64,000 bases of DNA, taken from Hyalella azteca. Lineage: Eukaryota; Arthropoda; Malacostraca; Amphipoda; Hyalellidae. A model generated the notes under the pieces. The model did no database searches and was not told the origin of the DNA. It saw only the letters and a list, made by a program, of their open reading frames with translations. Positions 47,729-58,865 of this stretch are shown here, in pieces (positions within the stretch are counted from its first letter, which is position 1; every line of letters begins with the position of its first letter). The position numbers and the translations under genes were made by a program. Where the stretch lies: the NCBI RefSeq assembly GCF_000764305.2, contig NW_025944485.1:62001-126000 (forward strand), in the 5' to 3' direction.

Positions 47729-48166
47729 GATGTGCAAAAAAACGATGTGTGCAAAATTTTAGACCCCTTGATTAATTCTTTCATGTTTTAAGGGTCGTTT
47801 GGAAGCGTTAAAAATACGAGAAAATAGTATATATATGAAACATTTCCCAAAAATCCAGCTAGCATTCATGAAGGTCATAATGGCAAAAAATCATCACAAG
47901 AAAGTCTATATACATATCTAAAATTTTCTTTAATCTCTAATAAGGAAGATTACGAGCTAGAGCTTTGAAACTTAGAACATGTATCCTAAAGATTTTTCTG
48001 TGATGATTGTTTAACATTATGCTCTTCAAAAATTCTGGCTGATTTCTTGGCACATTTTTCATCTATATGCTATTTTTTCATATTTTTAGAATTTCAAACG
48101 ACCATCGAATCATAAAAGACTAAAGCTAGGGGTCTGAAATTTTGTACACAGGTTTTTTTCGCACAT
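47729..48166. mobile_element. ~440-bp foldback element (long imperfect inverted repeat)
   Basis: The sequence from 47729 (ATGTGCAAAAAAACGATGTG, then CAAAATTTTAGACCCCTTG and AAGGGTCGTTTGGAAG) is the approximate reverse complement of that ending at 48166 (CAAACGACCAT, then CTAGGGGTCTGAAATTTTGT and ACACAGGTTTTTTTCGCACA). Pairing at roughly 70-75% continues almost to the centre near 47947, giving arms of about 210 bp with little loop. No frame or transposase inside. It is a foldback MITE or hairpin-forming repeat; if transcribed it would give a long hairpin RNA. The GTCTGAAATTTTG word also resembles the 175-bp repeat at 10763. Confidence 0.75.
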
Positions 48167-50450
48167 TCACAATTTCACCGCACTGTTGTGAAACTGAACT
48201 CCAAACAGTTGGAAAAACACTCCACCCTGCCACTGTTTGTGCTTTAAAGCGAATAACTGGGAAAAATTTTCAAGCGTTGAATTCTTGTTTGCACTACGTA
48301 CATAAATTTATTTTCGAAATAGACCGAGTTATTATGGTATTTCTGTTTTGGGGTTTTAGTCTATACAAAATGAATGTATAGACAAAAAAACTAGAGAAAT
48401 ACAATTTCACAACAAACCTGCTTGATAATTCAACAGTGTTACTTTACTTTTTACAGAGAATTACGTTATGAATTGGATGATGGCTCCACAAACGTGCAAC
48501 TCGCCGCAAAAACGCGCGTATATAGTACGCTTTTGATTCTCTTGATTGCATGAAGCATCTATTAAGTTTGATGAACTTTCTTTTCTACGAATATGTTGCT
48601 TTTTTTCTTAACCTTGTAACACTCTATTCTAAAGTATTCCAACTCGCATGCATAAATCGATTTCTCGCATGGAAGAAATAGATCGCAATAAAATTACTAT
48701 TTCCTTTGTCCTGTTTCATCACAAAGTTTTAATTATTTTCGTCAAGAATTGAATATTATTCATGCCATATCCTTAGGTTCATCAACTGGGTCTTGTTGGT
48801 ACGGAAGTCGTGCATAATCATAAAGCCTCATTCCTTGCAGAACTAATTGCAGCGCCGAGTTTTTGATAAGCTGAAAAAAATATGTCGTGTAATTTGCAAG
48901 TTCTAGAAGCAACTGAATTACGCCTAATTAAAAACGACAGAAATTTTCAGAAAGTCTACCCAATACAATTGTTGCTGACATGACTAGACCCAGAAATTAC
49001 GAACGTTGATCCGACGTGAAATGCTTGTCCTTCTGATTTTGGGAAGCACGTCAGATTGAAGGAATGCATTTTAATGTACCGGAATTTTTACGGTTTGTTA
49101 TGGATGTACTGATTCTTTATTAGTTATACATTTTCAAGTTGGCATGTTAAAAGTAGGGATAATACCAGTCCGTACTCACTTTTATAAAGATACGCAGATA
49201 TTTAGCAAATAATATTTACAACGAAAAATGAAGCTGCTTGAAAAGGCATAATTGCACCTGTACGAGTCATCAACACTTCATTTTTCACTATAAAGTCTAA
49301 ATCCACCCAACTTTTCCACTAGACTGCACCAGTGAAACTGAACAACCTGCCCATGCAATTGTGTCGCAACCATAAATAAACAATTAAAGCACCTGATACG
49401 GAAGTAAGCTTCACAATTATTGATAAACCTACTTTAATTGCTGTCTGAGCGCGAGTAACTGCAAACCGTAATAAAATGTGCTAATGAAATGTGGTTCCCT
49501 AGGAGCCAGGGCATTGCAGTGGCTGTTATTATGCCATAAATTCATCGATAACACTACAAATCCCGTCTGTACGATGAATGCTGACGGTTATTTAATGCCT
49601 TTACGGTTAACAAATTAATCGATAAATTAATTTAATTGAGTGAAAAATATTTCATTTCAATTCTGTGTGGGTTCATTCAAAAATTAAATATAAATTTTAC
49701 ATTTTGAAATCGAGATCAGTGAATTTATTCGTGCATGTGAGAATGTCCGGTTATGTATTCACGCGTAAAATTTGGTAAACACGAATGCGAGATCGATTTT
49801 ACACGCTCCAAATGTATGATTAATCTAAAAAATATTCTTTGCACTCATAAAATTTAGTAGAAGGTTCATTCGGCAAACACTGATTATAAATGCTATCGAT
49901 TTTGAAAGCTGATAGGTAACTTATTTCTAGAAATTCTTTCTACCTACTGTAGTTTGACAAAATCACCGGAAATATGCAGTTATATTTTGAAGAAGTTGAA
50001 GCGAAATAGTGCTCCAGATTTGTTGAAAATTTATTAAGCCACATCGGCTCGCCATCACTTTCTGGCTTTGATGCCGAAACCGAGTTCATCAATCTTCTAA
50101 AGTTTTGAACAAGAATGGAAGTTGGGAAGGTAAATTTTCGGGAAGACGTTAGCTGATAAAAAATTCTTATCATTTCAATTATTTTAAGCCATTGCTGGTT
50201 TCCTGACGCTAAACTATGTACTTGGGTTGTTTTCAATTTAATGTAGCGGACTTCTCACAATTGATCACATATCTTCTCAATTCGAACACAAGCTCATTTC
50301 GTACTAATTCCCCACTAATTTCTCGGAGGCAATTCGAATAATCTAATCAGCGCGCTGAAGTACGTTTCAGAATAGCAATCAATACTCCATTTCCAAGACC
50401 CCTTTGGAAAACAACAAATTGAATTTCTCTCTTCAGCTAAATCCTAATTT
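48167..50450. other. AT-rich DNA; one unassigned minus-strand frame
   Basis: A 98-codon minus-strand frame (50236-49940, TTG first codon) includes VSASKPESDGEPMWLNKFST, which has a protein-like mix of residues but no recognised domain. Nothing else is seen. Confidence 0.25.
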
Positions 50451-50462
50451 TTTTTATCTCAC

Positions 50463-50711
50463 TTGATTGGAATTCGTGAAGGTTTTCGATCCTGCCAAGT
50501 CGCTTTCAAAGCTCCAGAACTTCTCAACTTTATCAAGGGCCAAGTTGAAAAACTCGACAATGCTATTAATCTTGGAGGCAATGAGCGTTTCAAATTAGGC
50601 ACGACGCTGCGATCGAGCGGCGCGCTTGAGATGACGGACCCTCCTTCCTTCATCAACGCGTGGCGAAACCGTGAAGACAGCAGCAGCAGAAGCTGCACTC
50701 TCACATTATAA
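50463..50711 (+). CDS. Candidate terminal exon in duplication copy C, unidentified
   Basis: An open frame without ATG (first codon TTG) runs 82 codons to a TAA at 50709-50711. The stop overlaps an AATAAA polyadenylation word, as expected for a compact last exon. Residues include APELLNFIKGQ and NLGGNERFKLGTTLRSSGAL. From codon 28 it is matched by copy D (61356-61522) with ten base differences in 167 and no indels: five synonymous and five replacement changes, the latter clustered at the C-terminus. The adjoining noncoding 3' sequence is equally conserved (about 6% different), so selection is not proven. I do not recognise the family. A possible acceptor is GTGAAG| at about 50482. Confidence 0.35.
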   Translation: MIGIREGFRSCQVAFKAPELLNFIKGQVEKLDNAINLGGNERFKLGTTLRSSGALEMTDPPSFINAWRNREDSSSRSCTLTL

Positions 50712-50825
50712 ATAAAAATTATAGGGAAAACAGTGTGGAGGGCTAGGTTAATTATTAATAAGGGTCAACAATGTGTATTATCTTTATGTACAGTGTATAT
50801 GAAAAGGATGCTATTGAATTAGGAT

Positions 50826-51672
50826 GTAAAAGTTGTAAGATTGCTTTAGAAAGAATCGTAACTTTGCTGCCTAGGGTCGTACGTACGAACGAAATCATTC
50901 TGATATGAGAGAGCGGAGAGTAAGGAAGCCTCTAGTCCACATATTTATATCTTATCCGGATAGTTCTCTCAACAGACTTTATAGCCTTGCACAATTTCAT
51001 AGCTGTGTTGTGGTGTAAAATTTCAAGTATATGTGGACCTGACAAGACATTTATTTGTGACAACAGATCATGCGAACCTTGTGGTCTCATACAACAGAAC
51101 CTAAAGACGCGATATTGTGCTGTAGATTATGCGCTAAAAACACTCGCTATGGAAGTAAAGGTGCTTTGGATAATGAAAGTTATGCAAATCCATTTCATTG
51201 TCCAGGTACTTATAAAAGCTCAGGTTTTGTACTGGAGTACGTTCATTGCATAATTTAGGAAATTTTCTTATATAAATCAAGGCCCAATCAAACAACAAGA
51301 GATCTATTAGTTTTCCACTTTAAAGATAAACATCAGGACAATTTCTCTACGTACACAATAAAACCTCATGAAGCTATTTACTCAATTGGTGACTTTGTTC
51401 ATGAAATGCACATCGGTACTCCAACAAATTTTTTATATTGACTAGAGCCCTGGGTAACAATTTTCATTCGCCAATGTTGTCAGTTTTTGCAAGTGCATGA
51501 TTGCGCATAATTCAATGTATATGATTGATCATGAGAGTACATAATTGCGTATAATGAAAGTACGTACGGAGCAAAAGAACTGTTCTGTCTCACGGCGATA
51601 TAGGAATTCAGAGATATACCTTGCTGGATCCTAAGCATAGTATCCCAAAATAAATTTAATCGTTTCACACAT
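50826..51672 (+). other. ~850-bp segment present only in copy C
   Basis: Copy D joins AATTAGGAT directly to ACTGTATATCTGGTAAAG, whereas C has 850 bp between the equivalent words. No TIR or target duplication is obvious, so insertion in C and deletion in D are both possible. Inside, an ATG frame at 51070-51258 (62 codons) is Cys-containing (AILCCRLCAKNTRYGSKGAL, then FHCPGTYKSSGF) with a protein-like look but no recognised domain. A CGTACGTACG palindrome lies at about 50878. Confidence 0.6.
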
Positions 51673-52621
51673 ATACTGTAAATTTGGTAAAGAATTCCCT
51701 AGATCGTCTTACCAAAAATTTTTGAGCCTTGTCATTTTTCAATTTGTTCGATCTTCCGAGTATCCTTTCACCTACTGGTGAAAAATTTTCCCATAGATTG
51801 TAATTTTACAACGGAATTGAGGATTAGTCTCATGGGTTTCATTTGCTCAGATAACATATTTCGTTGTGAAATTGGCCCTAAGAGGAAAATTTTTTATTGT
51901 TTTATAATTTTAGTAATATTTGCAGTGAAATACTTACTAACCAGACAATTTATGAGTCATTGGATGACTCATTGATTTAATCGTTGGTCTAAAAACTTTA
52001 GGAAGGACAACACCAGCGCCATTTTTCAGCCGCAAAAAACCTAGCAATAAATCATGGGAATACCGTATATACAAAATACTTGAACAAAGATATGATTAAC
52101 AATGCAGTATAAAACTAAATCCACTGACTTGAATTGTTGATTATTATTAAATTTCATAAGTAATCTATTCCTTAAAATGAATGCCCGATTACAAATAACG
52201 ATTAATAAAAGTACAATTCATCGGTCTACGCCCTAATGGCCCAGGAACATAACGAATTTCGATAACTGCAAGATTATCAGTTACGCCGCCAACCAACCTT
52301 TCGGTTTCCAATGAAGATTGGGTGGTTTTCTCTCGAGTCTTTTATTATTATAAACTATGCCTCCCAACACAGTACTTGATACAATTGATTTTTAAACATA
52401 TTCTAAATATGCATCAAAATGTAATCTGATTGATCTGAACATTGCTCGTGATCTTAAAATTGAAATTGTAAAAGCTAATTGCACCAAACGTATCTTATTT
52501 TTAAATCGTTCGATTCGTCACGTTTATAGATCTCAACCCATGTTTTTTTAATTTGATTGGTTGTGAGAAGAAGATTTAAATAAATTTTAAATTATCTGCC
52601 ATTCATCAAATTTACTTCCCA

Positions 52622-52924
52622 CTAGAATACAATTTTGGTTCCATCAACAGTTCCCTCTAACCAAATAGGCACTATTTGCCGACGAAAAACGCGAATTTCT
52701 AAATCCGAACGCACATCACGCGTAACATTCTGACTGCACCGGATATTTTGTGTATGCGAAACTTTTTGGAATACAAAAGTATTGTAGGCATCATTATGAT
52801 AACTTATAACATATCGCTTTGAAATCAGTGTAATGTCATTTTCGTCGTTAGTATTAGGTAATCCCCGATTTATATCAGTATTCGGTGTAAACTTGCTCAA
52901 CGGCTTTATAAATGATTTCGTCAA
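52622..52924 (-). CDS. Candidate ORF shared by copies C and D, copy C (unidentified)
   Basis: A minus-strand frame of 100 codons contains LISKRYVISYHNDAYNTFVF and SQNVTRDVRSDLEI. The D counterpart (62606-62881) stays open and differs by a 3-base indel that keeps frame, plus about 14 substitutions. Most substitutions change amino acids, so purifying selection is not evident. The first codon is not ATG (TTG), so if real it would be an exon. No family recognised. Confidence 0.25.
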   Translation of the reverse strand: MTKSFIKPLSKFTPNTDINRGLPNTNDENDITLISKRYVISYHNDAYNTFVFQKVSHTQNIRCSQNVTRDVRSDLEIRVFRRQIVPIWLEGTVDGTKIVF

Positions 52925-53984
52925 TCATGCAATGAAAAAAAAAAAAACAGGATAAATGATTTCGGAATGTAGGATAACTAGATACAGAGTACATTATGTT
53001 CATATATAACTTACATTTTTTCCGCCAATCATGCAATGAAAAAAAAACATGATAAATGTTTAGAATGTTCTTGATAATTTATTTTCTTTATTTATCTCTT
53101 GCAATGGACCTTAAGTTGTTGCTGAGGATAAGACCAGGCCTTTGATCACCTCGAAGCGACTATTTATTGCTGGACATTCGATATCTCATTATTGATCGTC
53201 TGCGGTGCACGCGGGATTCAGGCATCAGAATCTGATATACCTGTTACTTGAGTTCTAGCACAGACCTTAGCACAACGGATCATTATATACATATATATCG
53301 GTGACAGTTATTGTTGTGTAGACGTTGTTTGCAGGGTATATGCGCTACCACCCAATTGAAGAACATTATTGCATAACAAAATATGAGTATCAAAGCGCTA
53401 TTTACAAATAATCATCCCCAATGTACAAAATTTGCTTTGTATTACGATGCATTTTCTTTCGTTCTCTCAATACATTTTTCACCTGCAGGATTCAGTGACT
53501 TCTACACATAATTAATAAATTCATCAATTGATCTCGTTTCTTAAAAATCATGATCCTCTGACATATTTGTTCGCTACATTTTGTGGCAGTGCGCGGTTTA
53601 GTGCTTTAGTTCTAATGTTTTAATGAATGAACTTCTATGGTATCCGATCCCTCGACCAGTACCGTTCTATTATCGCTGGCCTATTGAAGATGGAATTGCG
53701 TGTTAGTAGGGAAATAGATAGATTACTGCAAGACAAACGAAGTACATTCATACATGATCACTAGAACAAATATTGAAGATTTTGTCGTGAAAATTCTCGA
53801 GTTCATAATTAGAAAAAATATATATTAGCCATTACTGATGAACATCAGTTTGAATTCAGACTATCAAAAGGTCGTATAAATAATAGACCCATCTGATGTG
53901 AAGTACAACCGAGAATGCAGTGTCTGGGTAACCATTAAAATACTGACACCAGAATTCATACAATTTTTTTGGTTATCCTTAAAG

Positions 53985-56120
53985 TCAATAAAAGAAAAAT
54001 ATGCTGTTGAATCGAATCGTAATGTTGAGCGTATGAATGTTGAGAGGAAATTGTAAATCTTAACATTTTTGGTACTTAATATTTTCTACCTATGTGTAAA
54101 GAAATGTTGCTCGGCCAGTAATGTGAGCCAATTTCTTATTGGGAAATATCAGCTGCGAAAATTTACGAGCCTATCGGCGAAATCCGGAAATCCTTTCGGC
54201 TCTCTGGCTGGATGGATCTTCATCCACCCTTTGGACGCTGTGGGTGATCGAGATGGATTCTTGTGTACTGAGATGGATATAATATTTACCTGGTATGTAC
54301 CTAAGATTGTTTGACACTGATTTGAGTGAATGTTGTTTCGTCAATCTCTGTCGTGATAAAAAATCGTGTCGTTCAGTGCGATGAGAAACAGTTATACTAT
54401 AGTTTTCGAGAAATGCACTGTTTTACTTAGAATTTTGCTAAATAACTTTCTAGTATCGATATCAGCCTCAACTGAGTGGCAGAAGCAAGGCCAATGACAA
54501 ATGATCGTATTCGTCGGAATATTAACTACAAGATTATGCAGGCCTCGGTAGTGTTATTAATAAAGCCCGTTAATGAGCGATGCGTGCTCGATTTAAAATA
54601 CACTGAAGTTTTAGTGTTAAAATGCATTTATGGAAACAAATTTAGGATTATTCATAAGAAATAATCGATAATGAATTTATGTGAACTGTGCAATGTATGG
54701 CTGATGAGTGGCTCGCCAGTATGGCTGATTACGAATTTTGTTGCACGGCAAAATATTGTTGAACGATTTAATTTCATAAAAGTAATTTCATAGAAGTAAA
54801 GTACATAAAAACTTGCTAATGTAATTTAAGTGATGGAATTTTCTTGATTTTCTAGCTCTATTTGAGTATGACCGCAACTGAAAAGTTGCGTCATGCCATC
54901 ATGTCTGTTATTGTCATCGCAGTGAAACGTAGCAGGCGACTTGGAATACGCAATTATGGTATTTCCGTAACTATAATTGATGTATGGATGAATTCTTCAA
55001 TTTATTATACATTGGAGGATAAATTTGTAATTTAATATACAGTTTTCAGAATTGTTCCTCATTTTAATCAGTATTATGAGCTTCCATACTTATAATTGTA
55101 CCTTAATTCTGCACTATGCTATCAATAATCCACCAAGTATTTCGTCAGGAGCGGAAATTGTTAGCCTACGTAGGTTCGATTCTAAAATGTTTCCAATTTA
55201 GCGGTTCGATAAAGTTCCAGACTTGACGATATTGGATGGCCGATCCGGTTTTCTCGTCAGAAAAACGAGCCTACCAGGATGTTCTTAATAAAAACTCTAT
55301 TCACCATCAGGTAATTTCCTGGCTTGTGTCCTCGATATTGTCAGAAATGTTTGCATAAGCCTGATTAGCTTCCATATTTATCTTACCGATTTGACGTCTA
55401 TATTCATGGAAACAAAGTATAAGAAATTTAGAACACATGATCGGATAGCATTTTATTTGACCAGCAGTGATTTGTATGAACATGCTCAAAAAATTCATTT
55501 GAAAATTATTTAAATGAGCTATTTATTAAATGAATTATTGATTTAATTCAAATTCTTTGGTCCGAGAGACAAATCTATTGAACACTTTGTTGAATGATGA
55601 TATTGACTGATTTGTAGCTTTCCACCTATCATGTTATCATGTGCCCTATTAATAACTTGCTCTGGAAATATTAATCCAGCAGAATTAATATTGAAAGCAA
55701 AGTGTAAACGATATGCATTTGAGCGCTGAAATCGTAAATCAAATCGAAGATTCCATCCGGTATGAATAGATTTTTGTTACGGATATATTCTCGATTCACG
55801 TCTGATAAAAATCATCGATGCGGAAATTATTTTCCGTTCCTCGAAGTGCTCTCGTCTATTCAGGCAGAAAATTTTCTTGTTTTTTTTTTTGTGTTCTTCC
55901 CAGATCTCAGAATATTGAACGATCTTCCGGATATTCGGGTGAAGGAGAGGTGCGCTTCATATTCTCAGTACCAGTTTAGCCCTCGATTGATTTGTGGAAC
56001 TTGTTTGGCCTGGAAATAAGATTGAGTTTTTTGATACACTGATTGTACACTGGCCAGACTCTCTTTTCTGCACGCATGAATTACAAATTTTGACAGTCGG
56101 ATTGAAAAGGCAAAGAAGGA
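53985..56120. other. AT-rich DNA, weak ORFs only
   Basis: Frames at 54069-54314 (81 codons, TTG first) and 55762-56019 (85 codons) have no recognisable motif. No repeat found. Confidence 0.35.
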
Positions 56121-56142
56121 GAAATTTTGTGTTGCGAAATTT

Positions 56143-56890
56143 TTGCACCTTCTGATTGAAGCAGTTCCTATCCTAACAAAATTTAGAAGCAGGCCTGACT
56201 CTGAAATAGGGTACGCCTATTACTCGGGGAGCAGCTTCTATATGTCCAATTTTTGTTTAACTTTCCGATCCCAAGCAAGTCAGACAGCTACGAGAGTCTG
56301 GTCACGACTTTGGCGACCACTGAGCGGTTCGTATAGGGCACGTCTCCGTATCCGGGGCAACTCTTGCGTGTTTTACCCAGAAAATTTTAAATTAGCTGAT
56401 GACGACTATGGGCAATAAATATATTTTTTTCCTTTCTTGATAATACAAAAATATAATTTTTCGGTTCCTTAAATAGATATTAGTTTAGAGTAGAGCATTA
56501 AGAAGAAAGAAATGCAAATATTAAGTTCATGAGATTGTTCAAATCACAAATTTAAGCAATCGAGAACGAATGCTTCCGATTAAAAAAAAACGTACGTACG
56601 CGCGCACGCTAACGGGCACCGATTGGATTCTTTCAAATATATAGTTTTGCAGATGCTGACAAGCTGGCCTATGAACGTCCGGGAGGCTTCTGCGCCGTGC
56701 ACTTCCGCTCGAGGTTAAACGTGTGGAACCCGGGCAGCTCGCAGGCTCGGTATGCTCGCCCAAGCCCAGTGTTGCCATTCTCTCAGGAGACCCTAAAGTC
56801 GGCAAGGTGATTCTGATTAGTCGCTGATGGCGGTCGGTTGGCGAAGCAGACCCAGAATAACCTTTACCCAACTGAGTCTACCGCAGAGTC
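56143..56890. other. GC-richer block with opposed ORFs (unidentified)
   Basis: 56180-56400 and 56560-56880 have raised GC content. The plus-strand frame 56143-56418 (91 codons) and the minus-strand frame 56871-56539 (110 codons, TTG first codon; STRLTSSGSARRRSLPDVHR in part) both lack recognised domains. A CGTACGTACGCGCGC alternating purine-pyrimidine tract at about 56590-56604 lies in the second. Could be exonic or a CpG-rich promoter; not resolvable from sequence alone. Confidence 0.2.
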
Positions 56891-58118
56891 TGAAGAATAC
56901 GTTAAATTTGGTTTGGGTAATTATTGAAACGCCAAAGACAGAAACATGTGCATTGTTCAACCATCAGGAAATTTTTTCATAGAAACAAAAGAAATACTAT
57001 TTCCGGACGTTACAATTACGTAATATAATACAGTACAATATTTATTATTATGCTTTCTATACGCGAAGCATAATAATATCAGTTACGCCAGGGGTGATAG
57101 ATTATTTGAATAAAAACGAAAATGCCGAAACCCACTCACACAGAAAGTTTCGTATTTCTGACTATCTTCTTGATATTCCTAATATTGACCCCAATGATAG
57201 GAGAAATGAATCATTGTTATTATAAGTGTATATAATTTTTTCTTCAGTTCAGCCCTTGTACTTACAAAAATTTGTAATTGTTCAGCAAAGGAGGCTGATG
57301 GGATTAATTACAGGATTAATACAATAACCTTTTGGATGGGCACCTTGGATGATATGCACTGATTGTAGGTTAAGCTTCAAAGCCTATTAGCAATGCTTTA
57401 GACTGCGAAACGTTAAACTGAACCAAAATGTAATTGTTACCTTGGAGCTACAAATTATATAAATTTCATTGTATCGTATTGTTATTGTAATTGGTTCTAC
57501 TTATTGGGGGCAAGGAAACGAAATTTGATAATTTTTGAATGTTTATTATGCATAATAAATTTTCGAATTGACAAGAACTTTTCTCAGGAATACACAAGAA
57601 AAGCACACTCAATTAGGTATGTTTTCATTAGATGAAGAGTTAACAGTTGATTTTATTTCCTCAATTCCTTTCTTAAATGAAATGTTTTTCTACCTCTGTG
57701 TAACGGCAAACTGTTAAACTGTTTCTTCATCAACTGTTGTTCTCAGCTTCCCACGATGGAACTTTTCACATTTCTGTACAATTCGGGTCCTGGTAGCCGG
57801 CGATTTGATGACCACACGATGCGATTTTTTTCCTCAATGTGCCTCAAAGGAAGAAACCTCTTACAGTCTCTCGGCTCCTAAGCCAGCCTCGGTATGGCAA
57901 AGGGCTCACCAGAGACAGCTTGCGGATAGACTCCTGTTTCGCCGATAGAGAAATTGATTGTTGTTTTGACGACCTGAACATTTGAAGAAAAAATGTCGGT
58001 CAAATACTTCCAGTTTATGAGTTTCATGTTTGTACAAATTGCCGCTGGGCATAAATCAAACAATTATTAAACTAAAAACTGGATTCTAAACTACACAAAA
58101 TTCAAACACTTGGCAGTG
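56891..58118. other. AT-rich DNA, nothing recognised
   Basis: Short frames only, and no repeats noted. A 61-codon minus frame (58063-57878) lacks an ATG. Confidence 0.35.
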
Positions 58119-58355
58119 TCATCTCAGGATTATGCACCAGATCCTCCAGGCGAAAGGATGGAAGGTAGCGAGGATCCCGAGGCGTCGGTGAAATAAACAC
58201 CACAAATAAATCCGGAGGTTGAGAGGGCCATTCAACGTGTCCCAGCTCAGCTTCATGCCCTTCATTCCAATTATTTCAGACATGGGATTGTGGATTATGG
58301 CATTATTATTATTATGGAAGATGCAGTCGTTTCCTGCGAACAGTGTTTGGGCCAT
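58119..58355 (-). CDS. Small ATG ORF, unidentified (78 codons)
   Basis: On the minus strand ACAATGGCC at 58355, a good eukaryotic start context, opens 78 codons ending TGA. It contains an Asn run (HNNNNAIIHN) from AATAATAATAAT and a hydrophobic, Trp-rich C-terminal third (LWCLFHRRLGILATFHPFAW). No domain recognised and no second copy in the window. It may be an exon or chance. Confidence 0.2.
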   Translation of the reverse strand: MAQTLFAGNDCIFHNNNNAIIHNPMSEIIGMKGMKLSWDTLNGPLNLRIYLWCLFHRRLGILATFHPFAWRIWCIILR

Positions 58356-58657
58356 TGTTAAGACATTCTTTGTTTGTTGATCCTGCTATGCAATATACAG
58401 TTGGATCGATACAACTCACAACATGGCTATCCTCACAATAAAAAACATCCGTGGAAAAAAAAACGATCAAGGTTTCTAAGCTTGTTTACGCTTTCTCCGC
58501 AAGTGAACTATAAACGTTGGCTGGAAAAAGAGTCTAGTACCGCCACGTGTTCAATTATGCCACTGTGAGCGCCCATTCGAAGCTGTTAACTTTGATAAGT
58601 CACTATCCGAGTAGTGAACGTGTATAGCGCCCAGATGAGATTTGATTTCTGAAAACA

Positions 58658-58691
58658 TTTACCTTATTTGCTGGGCAGCAAATAAGGTAAA
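58658..58691. repeat. Perfect 16-bp hairpin with 2-nt loop
   Basis: TTTACCTTATTTGCTG (58658-58673) and CAGCAAATAAGGTAAA (58676-58691) are exact reverse complements around GG. It lies 46 bp before the MITE at 58738. Such a short-loop perfect palindrome is likely recent or replication-slippage-derived. Confidence 0.9.
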
Positions 58692-58737
58692 GTCATTCAG
58701 ATAACCCACAAAATGTGTTGGAAGAGTCCATCGTTTT

Positions 58738-58865
58738 AGCGCATTTTCTCATTTATGGAAACAATGCATATATGCTCGCCATGTTCGTCCGTCCGTCTGT
58801 CCGTCTGCCCGTCTGTTTGTGTGTCCGTCCGTGACTTCACGTTTTCGTCGACGAGAAAATGCGGT
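58738..58865 (+). mobile_element. 128-bp MITE, same family as 13311
   Basis: AGCGCATTTTCTC at 58738-58750 pairs with GAGAAAATGCGGT at 58853-58865 (12 of 13). The core carries CTCGCCATGTTCGTCCGTCC, a degenerate CCGTCTGT microsatellite and CGTTTTCGTCGACGAGAAAA. Flanks are unrelated to those of the other copies, so this is an independent insertion. The TCTCTGTCACTCACTG tail outside the TIR is also shared, so the mobile unit may extend a little beyond 58865. Confidence 0.85.

Larger units (their letters stand above)
50545..53970 (+). repeat. Segmental duplication, copy C (3.4 kb)
   Basis: Aligns in direct orientation with 61356-63982. The left boundary is abrupt: TTGAAAAACTCGAC is shared from 50545, with unrelated sequence before it. 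The right end of similarity is near 53970 (AATTCATACAATTTTT). About 850 bp (50826-51672) are present only in C. C also has extra poly-A and partial repeat sequence near 52930-53045, and lacks about 65 bp found at 63196-63265 in D. Divergence ranges from about 6% at the left to 15-20% in the middle. Confidence 0.9.
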
